From Strobilurus pachycystidiatus (lineage: Eukaryota > Basidiomycota > Agaricomycetes > Agaricales > Physalacriaceae): 64,000 bases of DNA. Position 1 is the stretch's first letter; the number at the start of each line of letters is the position of its first letter. Of this stretch, positions 23,788 to 35,019 are shown piece by piece. Made by a program: the position numbers and the translations under genes. The stretch is taken from NCBI GenBank assembly GCA_019915135.1, contig JAHLMK010000006.1:620001-684000 (forward strand), read 5' to 3'. Below the pieces are notes generated by a model. That model searched no databases. It had not been told where the DNA came from and saw only the letters and a program-made list of their open reading frames with translations.

Positions 23788-24769
23788 CAGTGCTCTAGGC
23801 TGGTACCTTTTTGCCTACCACACTGTGTTGTGCCATCTCCCTCGTATACAGACCTCGGTCACTGCGGCTATGTGCCCGTTTGGCTTGTGCTCTGTGGACT
23901 CCCGAGTTCTCAGTGAGCCGTGACGGAGCTTTGCGTGGGTTGTGCCATCCTGTGCATATCTGTCAGACAACCACGATTCGACGGTTTGCAGTCCCGCTGC
24001 ACCGACGGCCAACTGCACCTGCGTCACCTAGTGCAAGGACTAAGCGGGACTCATTGAAGCGGGCACATGCAATGTCAGTGTCGTGCGCTGCATGCTTTGA
24101 CGGCGGCCCCCTTCAAATTGCACTCGTTGCGCCGGCACGCGGTGCTCGGAATACAACACCGACGAGGAGGGCGTACGTACTGGTGCGTGTCCTTTGTTGC
24201 TGGCAGGAGAATCAATGTTAATCATGGTGCAGCTTTTCTCATTAAGCATAGGGTACGACATGCTAACAGCGAGTGCGGCAGCAAGGTCGATGATTGGAAC
24301 CACCGGCGCCGTTATCCGAGGATGCAATCACTGCGCCTCTTAACTCTCACCACCACGGCAGCTCTTCAATGAGCTGCCATCCAGCCGCCAAATGCCTCAT
24401 GTCCACTCTTCTTACATGCTAACCTCCATTCCTCCTGCACGTTGTGGCCCTCGATACCGTCTCCACGCCTCGCAAATGGCGCGGATGACGTTGGATTTGG
24501 TACCAGTGCGTAAGCCGGCTTTCGACGCTGCTGCAGGTCGTTAAGCCCTCACAATGAGGCATCTACCCTCATGGAGGACGCCGCCGTCAATGACGAGTAC
24601 GTGTGCTGGGATTCTGGCGCCGCAGATGCGACTACCCGCGCGCGAGGGGCGGATATTGGCTTGACAGACTGCCCGCGGGGGTGTTCGCGGGTAGTGTTGT
24701 CAAGACGGTATGGTCTTTACTGTCTTCTCTCGTGCAATCACTGACTTCACGCTAACACGACGACTTCAT
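23788..24769. other. Flank of the fold-back element, no supported gene
   Basis: A 136-codon frame at 23811-24221 (+) is rich in Arg, Cys and Pro and resembles no family. GC-rich and probably non-coding. Confidence 0.4.
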
Positions 24770-25180
24770 CAGACCAACCACCAGTACGAACACCAACAAC
24801 GACAACCTCACCCCAGACAAGGATGATGGCAAGCCAGGATATCATCAAGCAACGACGACAACAACAACAATGACGCTGACCACCACAATGACGAGGACAT
24901 CTACGGACGAGGATTGCGCAAGACGAGGACGAATGGCGACAGCACCACGAGCACGATTACGCAGCAATCGACAAGCACAACGACCACACTGTTTCTCCAC
25001 AACCAACCGCACAACGAGGATAAGAGGATGACGACAACCAGCGAGGACAACGACTAGCGAGGGCGACGGCGACCAGCGACAATGACAATTACCAGCAAGG
25101 ACGATGACGATCAACGAGAACGATGACCGATGACTAACAAAGACGAAGACGACTGACGACTGACAACCAGTGAGGCCAAG
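24770..25180. repeat. Cryptically simple ACN/GACGA-rich tract
   Basis: About 400 bp dominated on the plus strand by irregular CAACGACGA, GACGACCAG and ACCACC-like words with few thymines, so the strand is strongly A/C/G biased. Open frames on the minus strand are Val-rich artefacts. It looks like a decayed trinucleotide repeat. Confidence 0.6.
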
Positions 25181-26257
25181 GACGAATAGCGAGGCCGATG
25201 ACCAGCAAAATCAACCATCACGACAGAGCGAAGGCTCAAGTGCTCATTACGCAACGAGGAAGGACAATCCCTACCGACTCGTCTACCGGTATGTTTGCTG
25301 CTGCCGCCTTTCTGCTCCCTCGAGACCGACAACAATATCAGTCGTCTGTTTATTACACACTGGGTATTACTGTAGAGTACATTGTGTCGTGTCTTTCCGC
25401 AATATAAATCATTTTCCATCTTCTCTACTGTGTGATCTAAACTCGAGGCAAGCGGGCGCCTGAAAAATGCGCAAGGCAATGGGCAGGCGGGGTCGGTTCT
25501 CGAACATGGATTCCGACGTACCAAGGAATATGGGTTCAGTGCATATAATTATGGGTTCGATGCAAGATTGCCCCGGATATGCCGCGCTTGCGACGGCCCA
25601 CCATGATCTTCAGGATCAGGACACCGGCATGGGTCCAACTCTGAACGCCGGGCGTGCAACTTGCCGAAGCAAGACACACTCATACCAGGGAAAACCGCTC
25701 ACAAGGCTTCGCTGGCAGGTATCGCCTGAAGTTGATATGTAGTAACGTCGTAGGATCAGCTTCAAACGAGTCGTCTTTCCTTCGTCTCATCGGCCTGGTG
25801 TGAATCTGAACAAATGCATCAAAATACAAGATGCATCGAGTGATGGTACAATTTTTTTGAACGAAGACTGCAACTGACTAAGCGCGCCATTAGAATGATT
25901 TTGGGTCAATATATATATGCAGAAAACTCAATATTTTTGCGTCTTCCACTAATTACATATCAAGGGGGGAAGGCGACTGCAGACAGGCCTGAAGATAGCG
26001 GCGCAACAGGCGCAATTTGTCAATAGACGTGTTTGAAGTCGGTAGTACACACTGCTTTGAGGAATCCTACTATTTGGACGCCTTTCCGTGCCTCCAAAAA
26101 GGCAGATACGAGCACCGTGCCACCACCCAGGCACTGTACTTTGGGATTTATATTGTTGTGGGCAATACATACCTCAAGTTCCTTCATTATATCTGAGCCT
26201 GATATATATTGGCCCAAAATTATTCTATTGTAGAGACGCAGAAATACGAAACTATCC
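25181..26257. other. Intergenic before the P450 3' end
   Basis: A 91-codon frame at 25467-25742 (+) has no family likeness. The rest is AT-richer 3' flank of the P450 gene. Nothing else seen. Confidence 0.4.
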
Positions 26258-28583
26258 TTACGTCTCAATCGGTGTCACATGGAGAGGCATCTGCAATTCT
26301 TTCTTGCCCGGAACCATGGGTAGCATAATAAAAGCCGGTACTCTCATTACCTTCTGCTCCTTCGGGAAAGTGAACTCGAAATGCTCAATGAGCTCGACGA
26401 GAATCGTCTGAATCTCCATTAGGCTTTACATACGTGAATTCAACTGTTCTCTCAAGTGCGAAAGGGCAACGTACGCAAAGCGCCAGCCAATGCATGCTCG
26501 AAGACCTGCGCCTAGAAAGCAAATCAGAGATGCTGTTCTCTTAGTGGTGGCGTGAGCATACTGAATGTCAGCCTATAGAAGGATTCGTTAACAAAGCAAC
26601 GAACGAGCTGCTACGGAACACTCACAGATTTGCGTAGACGCCAACCGGGGTCTGTTTCTCCATCTTTTCCAAAAACCTGTCAGGCCTCCATTCATCAGCG
26701 TCTGCGCCCCATACATGCGGGTTGCTTCGTGATGTTTCAATACGCGCTTATATTGAGTTGAGTTACAAGTAGAGAAACTCACCGATTGTAGCAATGAATC
26801 GCGACAAGGACGATTTGTCCCTTCTGGACCGGAATCTCACTCATTGTGACGCCACTCTTTGTCACAACGGGCTCGGAAAGCGGAATCACATCGTCTCTCT
26901 CCGATACTCGGTATAAGATTGGAGCGATGGGATGGAAACGCAGTCCCTCCTAGGATATGTACGTCAGTTCAATCTACTATGGAATGAGAATACAACGAAC
27001 TTTGATCACTGCATTTGTGTATCTCATACTATCATAGTCCTGCGGGGTAAGCTCTCCACGCTCTGGGTATCCACTCCGCATCTCGATAATCTCCTGGCGA
27101 ACGCGCTCTTGCTGCTCGGGGCGTTTGCTTAGCTCGTATAGTATCCATGTCAAGGTCGAAGCAGATGTATCGTGTCCAGCCTGGACAAAAGTTCTGCAAA
27201 TTCGTTATGCTAATCGCCCGGGTTTGAGAAGATGAAGGTGCTCACGTAGTCTGAGAATAAACCTCGTCGTCATTCAACCTCTTGTTTGGATCCTCTGCCT
27301 TATTCGCACGAACTATGGCACACAGAGGAATCATGAATCCCTGGACTTCGACCTCCAGTACGCATTCAGGGCTCACCGAGGATACTCAGAATATCCTTCC
27401 CGGCCATGGGGTCCGTCTCATTGATATCAGGGAGTTCTGGTGCCATCAAAAACTGACGTGCCACTCTTTTACAAGCAGCCTGAAACTCCCGGAATCTTCG
27501 CGCCGACTTGTTGGGGAAGAGGTCAATCAGCCAGTGGGAGAATCGCCGTCCGAATGGAATAGAGATCCAGAGATATCTCTGAACGTAGTGCCAGTCCTGG
27601 ATTTTTACTTCGTCGATGCTGACAGTGAGTCCCGAGGATGAGAACAAGTTTGAGAAGAGATCATTTTTCGAGTCACTTACAAGAGATTGTGCAGCATGTT
27701 CGCTAGCTCGTTTTCTTCGTCATCGAGCGCGTTGAACTTGTATCCGAAGGCGGCTGAAAATCTTGAGCGGTGATGGAAAACTTCGCGCCCAAGTAACTTA
27801 CCTTCCCCGATTACATCAAGCGTAGCTCTTCCAAGCCACAAATACATATTGACGATGTCTCCCTGCTTACAAAGTACATCCCTGACGTGTCTAGAAAGCT
27901 GTGGCACGTCTACAGTCACCGTAAGCGCGGGATGGGCCAGTTCAACTCACTCTAGACGCCGATCTTTGGAACAAACTCGAGAATGTCTTGAGTTGGCTGG
28001 CAGAGAAGGCGGGATTTTAAACTCTGCGATGGCGTTGGTGGGTGGCACCTGCGGTTGGCGGGAGATGTACACGTCAGTCGGATCCCGAGTCTTCACACGC
28101 ATACGTACCTTCAACCGTTACCAGCCCGTTTCCAAAGAGCTGTAAGGCGGCGCGTGTGACCCAGCCGACCTTAGGGTAGCGATAGCCTCCTGTATGAAGA
28201 ACGTGTTGGAGGCCTTTAGGGTCGGCAAGGAAAAGATAGTGTTGCTGGATTGATGACAAAAAGGGCCATTGAGCCCACACAAGGAAATGCTACGGAGCTT
28301 CTTACACCGATAGCGCCTCGGGCAAGAAAGGCATGACCATACTCTTTGGTCCAGGAGAATTCCAGATCGCCAACTTCATCCTCGCATCGTAAAGCCTTTT
28401 CGTGACCTGGTACGGAGTGAGGACCGCTCAAATGCTGCGGGCATTGCCAAGATCGTTACCAAGAACCCATGATGGAGACGGTGGTCCCTTTAGTTGAGTG
28501 ACTGCAGAATGTCGCCTAGATAGACGCAGAGTGGCGAGGACAGCAGCAGCTATGATAAGGGAGGCCATCGGTATGAAAGACAT
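26258..28583 (-). CDS. Cytochrome P450 monooxygenase with one in-frame stop
   Basis: This is a membrane-anchored heme monooxygenase; the substrate is unknown. ATG at 28583 gives [20 protein letters not shown] (anchor), then [17 protein letters not shown] after splicing. Later segments are [49 protein letters not shown], the I-helix [20 protein letters not shown], the [15 protein letters not shown] region, [19 protein letters not shown], the heme-binding [13 protein letters not shown] with its axial cysteine, and the end [10 protein letters not shown]. Roughly a dozen short introns fit. The anomaly is between ATHQRHRRV and [12 protein letters not shown], where P450s usually have Leu or Trp: the codon at 28019-28017 is TAA. 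No in-frame splice avoids it. Unless the base is wrong or the stop is read through, the gene is a recent pseudogene. Confidence 0.85.
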
Positions 28584-28878
28584 TATGGGGGTGCATCAAT
28601 CACTTTGGGCAGTCGCCTTATCATGGAGACCTAAAGGCTAATTATAGGAGGGCGTGTGTCAGTTCTCACGAAGAGAGAGAGAGAGATCTCATGACAGGCA
28701 TTGTTCCTGCTTCTTTCCTACATTATGCAGAGCATCTGATCCAGGAGAAAAAACAGGTCTGACTCGGCGGCGTCTCGATACCAAAGCAGAATTTGTAGAG
28801 AGGAACTTGAGCCTCCGAAACAAGTAACGATAGAAGAAGGAGGGCATATTGGTATCTGTACCTGAGGTGAAGGACCGC
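28584..28878. other. P450 upstream region
   Basis: About 295 bp with a short GA-repeat (near 28670-28690); no gene. Confidence 0.4.
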
Positions 28879-29095
28879 GTACCCTTCCTTGGTCATATTG
28901 AGGAGGCAAGTGGCACAGCCAGCAGGTGCCGAGAGACGCGTCTGCTTTCTCACGGGCTAGGCACGCTTTTGACCTCCTACCATGATGATCACAAAAAGGA
29001 CGACGCTGGACGCCTGTCTGAGGTCTATTTCTCTTCCACAGGCGTACGTGCTTACCAGTATTCTTGCGCCGCAACTCAACATATTACAGGTAACC
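28879..29095 (+). pseudogene. Relic of the RUS gene 5' end
   Basis: This stretch aligns by eye with 16886-17108, the promoter-proximal region and first exon/intron of the intact RUS gene. Shared words include CCTTCCTTGGTC, TGCCGAGAGACGCGT, GCTAGGCACGC and CAACA..ATTACAGGT. The coding part reads KKDDAGRLSEVYFSSTG against EKDDAGCMFEVDVSSTG, but one base is missing shortly after the ATG, shifting the frame. Similarity stops just past the first intron acceptor. It is a decayed duplicate, not a gene. Confidence 0.7.
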
Positions 29096-29106
29096 TGTAC
29101 TCCTAA

Positions 29107-30020
29107 GTGTCATTCGTGGCCTCGAGTTTTCTGGGCGCGGTCACTCTCAGTTCACAGGTCCACGAGTCGGCCAACGTGACAAATTCTTCCGCGACGATTG
29201 ATTCACAATCAATGGGCTCACTTTCTGGATGTGAGAACATTCACCCATCAGGTGTAAGACAGGCTACGCCTCGCCTTTCCCCGTCTCAACCTCGAATACC
29301 GCACGACTCGCTCAATTCGATTTCCAATGTGGCGGTTATATGGATGAGTACTCGAGCACTTGCGAGCATCCTTCTACATCTGGCCCGACGATGTGGAATG
29401 AATCATCGACATCGATGTCCACCGATCCTACTCTGGTACCAGTCCCGACTGGCCTGGCCGCTGCATTTCACCGGGCACCGATTATGGAGCAACCGCAAAG
29501 TAGGACGTCTCCCGGCCTGTAGTTGGTCTGTGTGTGAGGAGACTGATACTTTCCGGCAAAACTGATACAGTATATGCGCTTCCAAGATTGCCTGGTCCAC
29601 GAGGCGATAAAAATCGGCTCTGGGTGGCATTCACGAGCGCGACGTCCACGGCGTTTGGTGCACCAAATCCTGCTCCACAGGGGAAGGTTACGATACCCGT
29701 GATTCTTACCGCCCTCGTCTACCTGGATCGCGCCAAGCCGCAAGTGCACATTGGGTCACTGAAAAGCATGTTCCTCGGCGCGCTGATCGTTGCATCAAAA
29801 GTCAGTATATCCTGTCCCGCCCTTTTCTCCTTCCTGATTTTCTCATCGATAGTATACGAATGACTCTTGTTGAGGAACGGCGACTGGGCGCGGTGCACGG
29901 CTTTTCCCTCCATGAGCGACATCGCATCGAGCGCGAGGATTTTGAGCTGTAACTCGGAGGAGGCCTTCACAAAGCACCTCCACCTGTTGGGGCCGATGTT
30001 CGCGCTCCAGAGCCAGAACT
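29107..30020 (+). pseudogene. Decayed PHO80-like cyclin
   Basis: The segment VTIPVILTALVYLDRAKPQV, then FLGALIVASK and, after a likely intron, YTNDS, is the cyclin-box core of fungal Pho80/Pcl-type cyclins that bind CDKs such as Pho85. After YTNDS the frame hits a stop or shifts. The following LRNGDWARCTAF continues the expected helix in another frame, and HRIEREDFEL continues it in a third. The 5' part (29220-29520) holds Ser/Pro-rich frames that also change phase, for example DPTLVPVPTGLAAAFHRAP. At least two or three frameshifts indicate a pseudogene. Boundaries are approximate. Confidence 0.55.
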
Positions 30021-30800
30021 ACGCGACGGTTTAACTCGGTGCTCCGGTTCTTCGCGCGGTACCCGTTCCACGCATTCAAGTACTTATCCCATTGCCGTCT
30101 TATTGACGGAACGCATATGCACGGTGTCCAAAAGCGTGTCAAGTGGCTAGCACTCTCCATTCCTCAGCTGCATCGCGAGCCCTACTCGAGGCCTGCCATT
30201 CATTCGTAGTCCCGAATTACTTTGGACTGGGGTTAGGTCGAACGATTTGGTTGTATCATGATTTTTGTCATCTTCGACTTTCTTTCGTTTGGCAATGTCT
30301 GCCTTTGAAGTTTGAGTCGATAGATGTTGCATTGTGTCCATCGTGCATTGGTATCAAGAGGTTTCAAGAACAGGTTTGAGCTGTATCAAAGGAACCATCG
30401 CAAAATGGCACGACGTCAACGGTGATATCTTTGATAGCCAACTCATAATTGCCATCAGCGGGGGAACCTGTGGGGAAAGTCGTCAACTTGGCGACGTGCA
30501 AGCTCTAGACGATCTAATCGATATTGGCTCTGGAATCCTCTATAGGGCGTCGACACACCCGTCACCCCGTATTTAGCATTCAGACCAGCTTTCAAGCGTG
30601 ATTGGTGCGTTGCCGTTGAAGTGAAGAACAGGCTAGACGCGTCGATAGTGGCATCGGCAACAGATGCCGATTTCAGTAGGGCCGATCAATCATCCAGGCT
30701 TTGCTATTGACCTCCAAAGTTACAAACCCTCGGTTACGGTCTTCTATTCAAATACAAACGATGGCGATGCCTTGTTCTCCCACCACCACTGACAGCTGCG
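30021..30800. other. Intergenic before the CBM21 gene
   Basis: One open stretch at 30031-30209 (+) could be more of the decayed cyclin locus. Otherwise nothing recognised. Confidence 0.4.
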
Positions 30801-32073
30801 ATGCCCTACTTCACACCGTCTGCGCCCTCGCACGACTTGGTCAACCTGCCCAAGCGCCGCAGGAATAGTTTCCCAGCCTTTCATTTTGCTCAGGAAACAG
30901 GAGACTCTAGCTCGGAGGATGAGTCCACAACGCGTCATGTTCAACATACGGAAGTGGCATCAGTTCCGTTCCCGAGTCGAGCGCGCACACCCTCGCCGCC
31001 TGAAAAGCCTGCGCGGCATGTGCGGTCCAAGTCCGCCGTTCTGCTGAGCAACGGCAAGCCTCTCAAATCCTCCCTCAAAAGCTCCTCACGGCCGCCCGCT
31101 ATGCACTCTCGCACACGCTCTGCGCCGACAACCCCGGCACACCACAGTCCCGCCAGTTCCCCGGAAAGTTCGGGCGCCTCGACACCGAAAAGCGTTCACT
31201 TCCCGGACGACCATCTCGCGGCTGTGCAGATGTTTCGGCGGACGGGTATCCCGGCACACTTGATGATGATGAGCGATACAGAGACGGAGAGCGAAGCGCC
31301 CCCAGTTGACAAGTTCCCGTTCCCTCAGCAGCCATTCAGCAGGCCGCATTCAAACTACGTTCTTCAGGCGGACCCTGTTCCCTGCCTTGCGCCACCGCGC
31401 GATATCTACGTGGAAAGCATCAGTTTCAATGGGCTGATACTCAGTGGGGCGCTTCTCGTGAGGAACATATTTTACGAGAAGGAGGTGTCTGTACGCTTTA
31501 CATTGGACGACTGGCGCACGACCTCCGAGGTCGCCGGCAGGTATGCTGCCTCGCTTGACGCGCTGCCATTTCAACTTGAGGCCGCCCCATCATCATGGGA
31601 CCGGTTCGCGTTTAGCATCAAGTTGGAGGACTATGCGTCGACGTTAGCGAGCCGTGCGCTGTACCTTGTGGGGCGATATGCGACCGGGGGTCTGGAGCAC
31701 TGGGATAACAACTCGGGGAAGAACTATTGTGTGCAGTTCGTGAGAGGTGATGCTCACTCCAATTGAATGTCGAATTGAACTAACATACATCGAAGCACCC
31801 GCACAAAAACCGACTGTCAAACCTCAGGTCCAGCCTGTCGAGCCTGATGAGGATGTGGAACGTCAGTTCACACCCACGCATGACCTTCACGACCGGCTCA
31901 GTACTGCCATGTCACTGGAGAGACGTCTGCGCGGTCTGAGCCTCGCAAACTATGCTAAGCCCACCATCACGACAGCTACTAGCCCTCCCTGGTCCAGCAG
32001 TTCCTCAACTGCTAGACCCAGAGAGCCGGCTTTCTACTACCCCCAACTCTCTCCCTCACCCGTCTTCTGTTGA
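30801..32073 (+). CDS. CBM21 protein phosphatase 1 regulatory subunit (Gac1-like)
   Basis: This regulatory subunit probably tethers type-1 protein phosphatase to glycogen or to glycogen synthase. Two exons, 30801-31746 and 31796-32073, are separated by a 49-nt intron; the product is 407 residues. The amino half is Ser/Pro-rich and basic, with KSVHF at about residues 130-134, a good match to the PP1-docking RVxF motif. Residues about 205-315 form the CBM21 carbohydrate-binding domain: NIFYEKEVSVRFTLDDWRTT, then WDRFAFSIKLEDY, then ALYLVGRYATGGLEHWDNNS ending in NYCVQF. The Ser-rich tail ends PSPVFC. The start is the first ATG of a long open frame, MPYFTPSAPSHDLVNLPKRR. Domain order and length match fungal Gac1/Pig-type proteins. 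The family call is secure; the exact target is inferred. Confidence 0.88.
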
Positions 32074-32167
32074 TGGGCAAAAAGTCGTTTATCATTTGTA
32101 CCACCACCATTGCTTAATTATTATCATCTGATGTACACTTGTTAATGTAGCTACTTGTATTTTTTCA

Positions 32168-33235
32168 TTAGGTAGGTAAAACAGGACGGACGTCAGCTGA
32201 ACATCCCGTTCCAAGCCTCATCACCCAGGATGCAGTCTTCCAAACCCCCGAGACCCCAGACGCAAAAGTCTGCAGCGTCATCATCATGCCAAAGACTGCT
32301 GTCACAATCGCTACGCACTCCGGGAACGCATTCCACGACGCTAGCATCATGAAAAGCATGATCGCCATCGCAGAGACCAGCGCGCATAGCATCGGCGTCC
32401 GCGCTGAGAGCGTGAAGAGGAAGTGCGTGCCAAACGCGTCTTCTGAGCGCGCTATCAGGACGTTCGTCGGTGCGCTGCTGAAGCGGAAGAAGAGCCCGAG
32501 GGTGCCAAAAAGGCCTACCCCGGACACGCAAGAGGAGGTGGCGATGAGCTGGTGCGCGAGGGGAGCGTTGACCTTCAAGAGGGAGTCGTGACCTATAGCA
32601 AAGACAGTCATGTCGATACCAATGAACGCCACATGGGCGCTGCCGACGTACGACCACTCGCTGAGCAGGTCTTGAAATACTTGGTCGTAAGATTGATGTT
32701 TGAGTCGGGCGTTGCGGAACTTAGCGTAGGCAGTGAAGCTAGAGATGAAGCGCTCGGGGAAGTTCATGTCGTCGGTGGGCTCGTCTTGTTCAAGCTCGGT
32801 GTATCGGGAAAAGGCACTGTCAGAGCCTTCGCTGGTCGAGTATCCGCTTCCAGCCACTACATTGGCATCCCGACGAAAGAGGATGTCATGATCATCATGA
32901 ACTATTGTTATAGACCCCGAATCAGTCGGGCTGGGAGGCCCGATGTTATTTGCCGAAGACAAGTCTGGCGTTGAAGACCTCGGAGAGGAGCCACTGTAAC
33001 AATCCTGAGACCCAGTGTACATGTTGTCTACCGGAGACATTGACATAGGGCCCTGCTCCTGTACGTCTGACATCCGATACTGAGAATTGCAATCGTTTAG
33101 AGGCAGCCGAAACCCAGCGTTGGCTATTGGAGACATCGAATCGATAAGAGACTGGTCCTCGCCTGACGTTGAAGAACCGCTAGACTGAGCCCCTGCAGAT
33201 CTGTGAGTACAAACCGGAAAGTTGAGCGTAGACAC
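32168..33235 (-). CDS. Unrecognised multi-pass membrane protein
   Basis: I do not recognise the family. The amino half is low-complexity and Ser/Asp-rich (GSSPRSSTPDLSSANN, TDSGSITIVHDDHDILF). The C-terminal half has about four hydrophobic segments: HVAFIGIDMTVFAIG, LIATSSCVSGVGLFGTLGLF, ALVSAMAIMLFMMLASWNAF and AIVTAVFGMMMTLQTFA, consistent with a small integral membrane protein. Between them lies ERFISSFTAYAKFRNARLKH, a probable cytosolic amphipathic stretch. The amino end is uncertain. A 35-nt intron could join this frame to an upstream exon starting at 33405 whose beginning repeats Lys-Gly words (AKGTKAKGIKTKG). It converges with the CBM21 gene, whose stop is 95 bp away. Confidence 0.6.
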   Translation of the reverse strand: MSTLNFPVCTHRSAGAQSSGSSTSGEDQSLIDSMSPIANAGFRLPLNDCNSQYRMSDVQEQGPMSMSPVDNMYTGSQDCYSGSSPRSSTPDLSSANNIGPPSPTDSGSITIVHDDHDILFRRDANVVAGSGYSTSEGSDSAFSRYTELEQDEPTDDMNFPERFISSFTAYAKFRNARLKHQSYDQVFQDLLSEWSYVGSAHVAFIGIDMTVFAIGHDSLLKVNAPLAHQLIATSSCVSGVGLFGTLGLFFRFSSAPTNVLIARSEDAFGTHFLFTLSARTPMLCALVSAMAIMLFMMLASWNAFPECVAIVTAVFGMMMTLQTFASGVSGVWKTASWVMRLGTGCSADVRPVLPT

Positions 33236-33405
33236 AAACCCTTGCGTCTCGAGATAAGCTCAGTATTGAGGCGGGCAGACGATGTTTCTGGCGCCTTGGT
33301 TATGCGTATGGAAAGAGACGGCCCGCTTCCTCCCATGCCGCCGTCACACCCTTTCGTCTTGATCCCTTTCGCCTTAGTCCCTTTCGCCTTAGAGGTCGCA
33401 TTCAA

Positions 33406-34439
33406 AGAGATACAGAAAGCTGCAAAGACATCAACCAGTGCTGTGGGATCGATGAACGAGCTCTTTTACCAGCATCTTTGTTTTGTTCCCATAGCTGGAT
33501 CAAAGAAATAACAGACTGTGCTACGAGGTATTTGTCCTTCCCCTTCTTATTAGGTTGCGATGACTTCCAGACACACACAGAGACGTTAGAGTGATTTCTG
33601 AAAAATTGCAGCAGGATTACGTCAAAATTGACAGATGTTGGCTCACAATTCGACATGCTTTGTCTGGTTGGGGTTTTGCCCATCAACGCCCATCAGTATT
33701 TCACGGTGAGAAAAAGGGATGTTATTGTCGGGGAAAGGCTTGATGGTAATCATCGGTCGCCACGATTTCTCAGGCCGCAGGTTTTGAACACCTGTTACTC
33801 TGAGGACTGGTCTTGGATTGAGTAACCACGCTCCACCTGATGCTAGTGTCTGCCTACGAACCTGCGATCTCGAAAGTATACTGAGCCCTGAAGCCAATGA
33901 GCAACTAATGAAGTCAGGATTTGTGCAAATCGTACCGTCCTTGGCTGAGCATCATCAAGCTCAAACAATTCGAAATAGCCTGAGGATTGTAGACGGCGTG
34001 AGGGGACTCCATGTTTAGATACGCTGTCAGTACGTCGCGCACCCATCCATATATATTTTGAAAACATGCCAACCATCAGAGCTTTGTTGGAAAGAATACA
34101 ACGCGCGCTCTATGAAGAACAATACCCGTCGGCGACGTCCCATATGCAGAACAATATGCGGAGCGAGAAACAATAACACAAAGACAGGGATGCTAGGGAA
34201 TGAGATTCGCAACACACATTCAGCATCGCGCTGGTTACGGTTTGCTTGTACGACGTGATGCGGAACAGTACAGATACAGTGACCAGGACCTACATAATGG
34301 TTGCGGCAAGATCGAGGCCCCGACAAGTGAATGTATTCAGAAATCAGGGTAAGCCAATTCAGCTCGCTGGGCGCACTAGAACGGAGTTTCCGGGGAGGAA
34401 GAGTGCATGTCGGTGCAGCAGAATGAGACGGTTCGGCAC
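33406..34439. other. Gene-free kilobase
   Basis: Only short opposing frames. Nothing recognised. Confidence 0.4.
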
Positions 34440-34835
34440 GAAGCCTCCGAAGGGGTTCCGGATTATCCGGCCCGAATTGATTTTCTTTCTTCTTTCATCA
34501 TCTTCATCTTCGCCTACACAATCTCATCAAGCAAGGCGGCAACGGGGACAAAAGCAGGCAGAAAGCGCCCCGCTTCATACTAAGGTGTCCTGGCTTGGAA
34601 AAGATCTATCTCGATGGGTCACAAGACAAGGAAAAAGCCAGTCTAAGGACAATGTTTTTGCAGAGGAGGATGCTGAGACCAGCGCTAGCTGCAAAGCCGC
34701 ATTCGTTTTTCCTCGCCGACGCAAACGAGTCGTGTTGCTTTCACTCCAGCTAAAATAGCGAGCGCCCAGCGCGGAACGGCAGGAGCACATATCACGACCT
34801 CTGGACCTCATCCGCGGCGGTGCACGGCCGCTTCA
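34440..34835 (+). pseudogene. Relic of the PUF6 promoter and 5' exons
   Basis: Compared with the intact gene at 39510-40110, the same order appears: the upstream GGTTCCGGAT.TTCCGGCCCGA, a TTCTTTC-rich leader, a start-region equivalent without a usable ATG, GGCAACGGGGACAAAAGCAGG, the segment equivalent to HLDSSQQK, then after an internal deletion AAAGCCGCATTCGTTTTTCCTCGCCGACGC (long match split by changes) and ATCCGCGG. Frames are broken throughout. It is a diverged, internally deleted duplicate. Confidence 0.65.
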
Positions 34836-35019
34836 GTAGCGAAGACAGTCGTTCGCTGTGATACTTCGCCGTCAAGTTCCCAAATTTGTTTTTGCTTCCG
34901 CCAACCACTGTCACACTTGTACTTGGCTCTTTTTCTGAATCTGTCATTCCAAACCTATAGTTACATACCAGTGAATAGGATGCCGTATCAAAGTCAAAGT
35001 CCATTCCAAACATCGTCCC

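Noticed and set aside
18736..23795. An 8-bp target-site duplication flanking the fold-back element
   Set aside because: The flanking 8-mers (TAGTACGT and CAGTGCTC) agree at only about half of positions.
24845..25524. Minus-strand frames of 89 and 137 codons
   Set aside because: The first is Val-rich low complexity from the simple tract; neither resembles a protein family.
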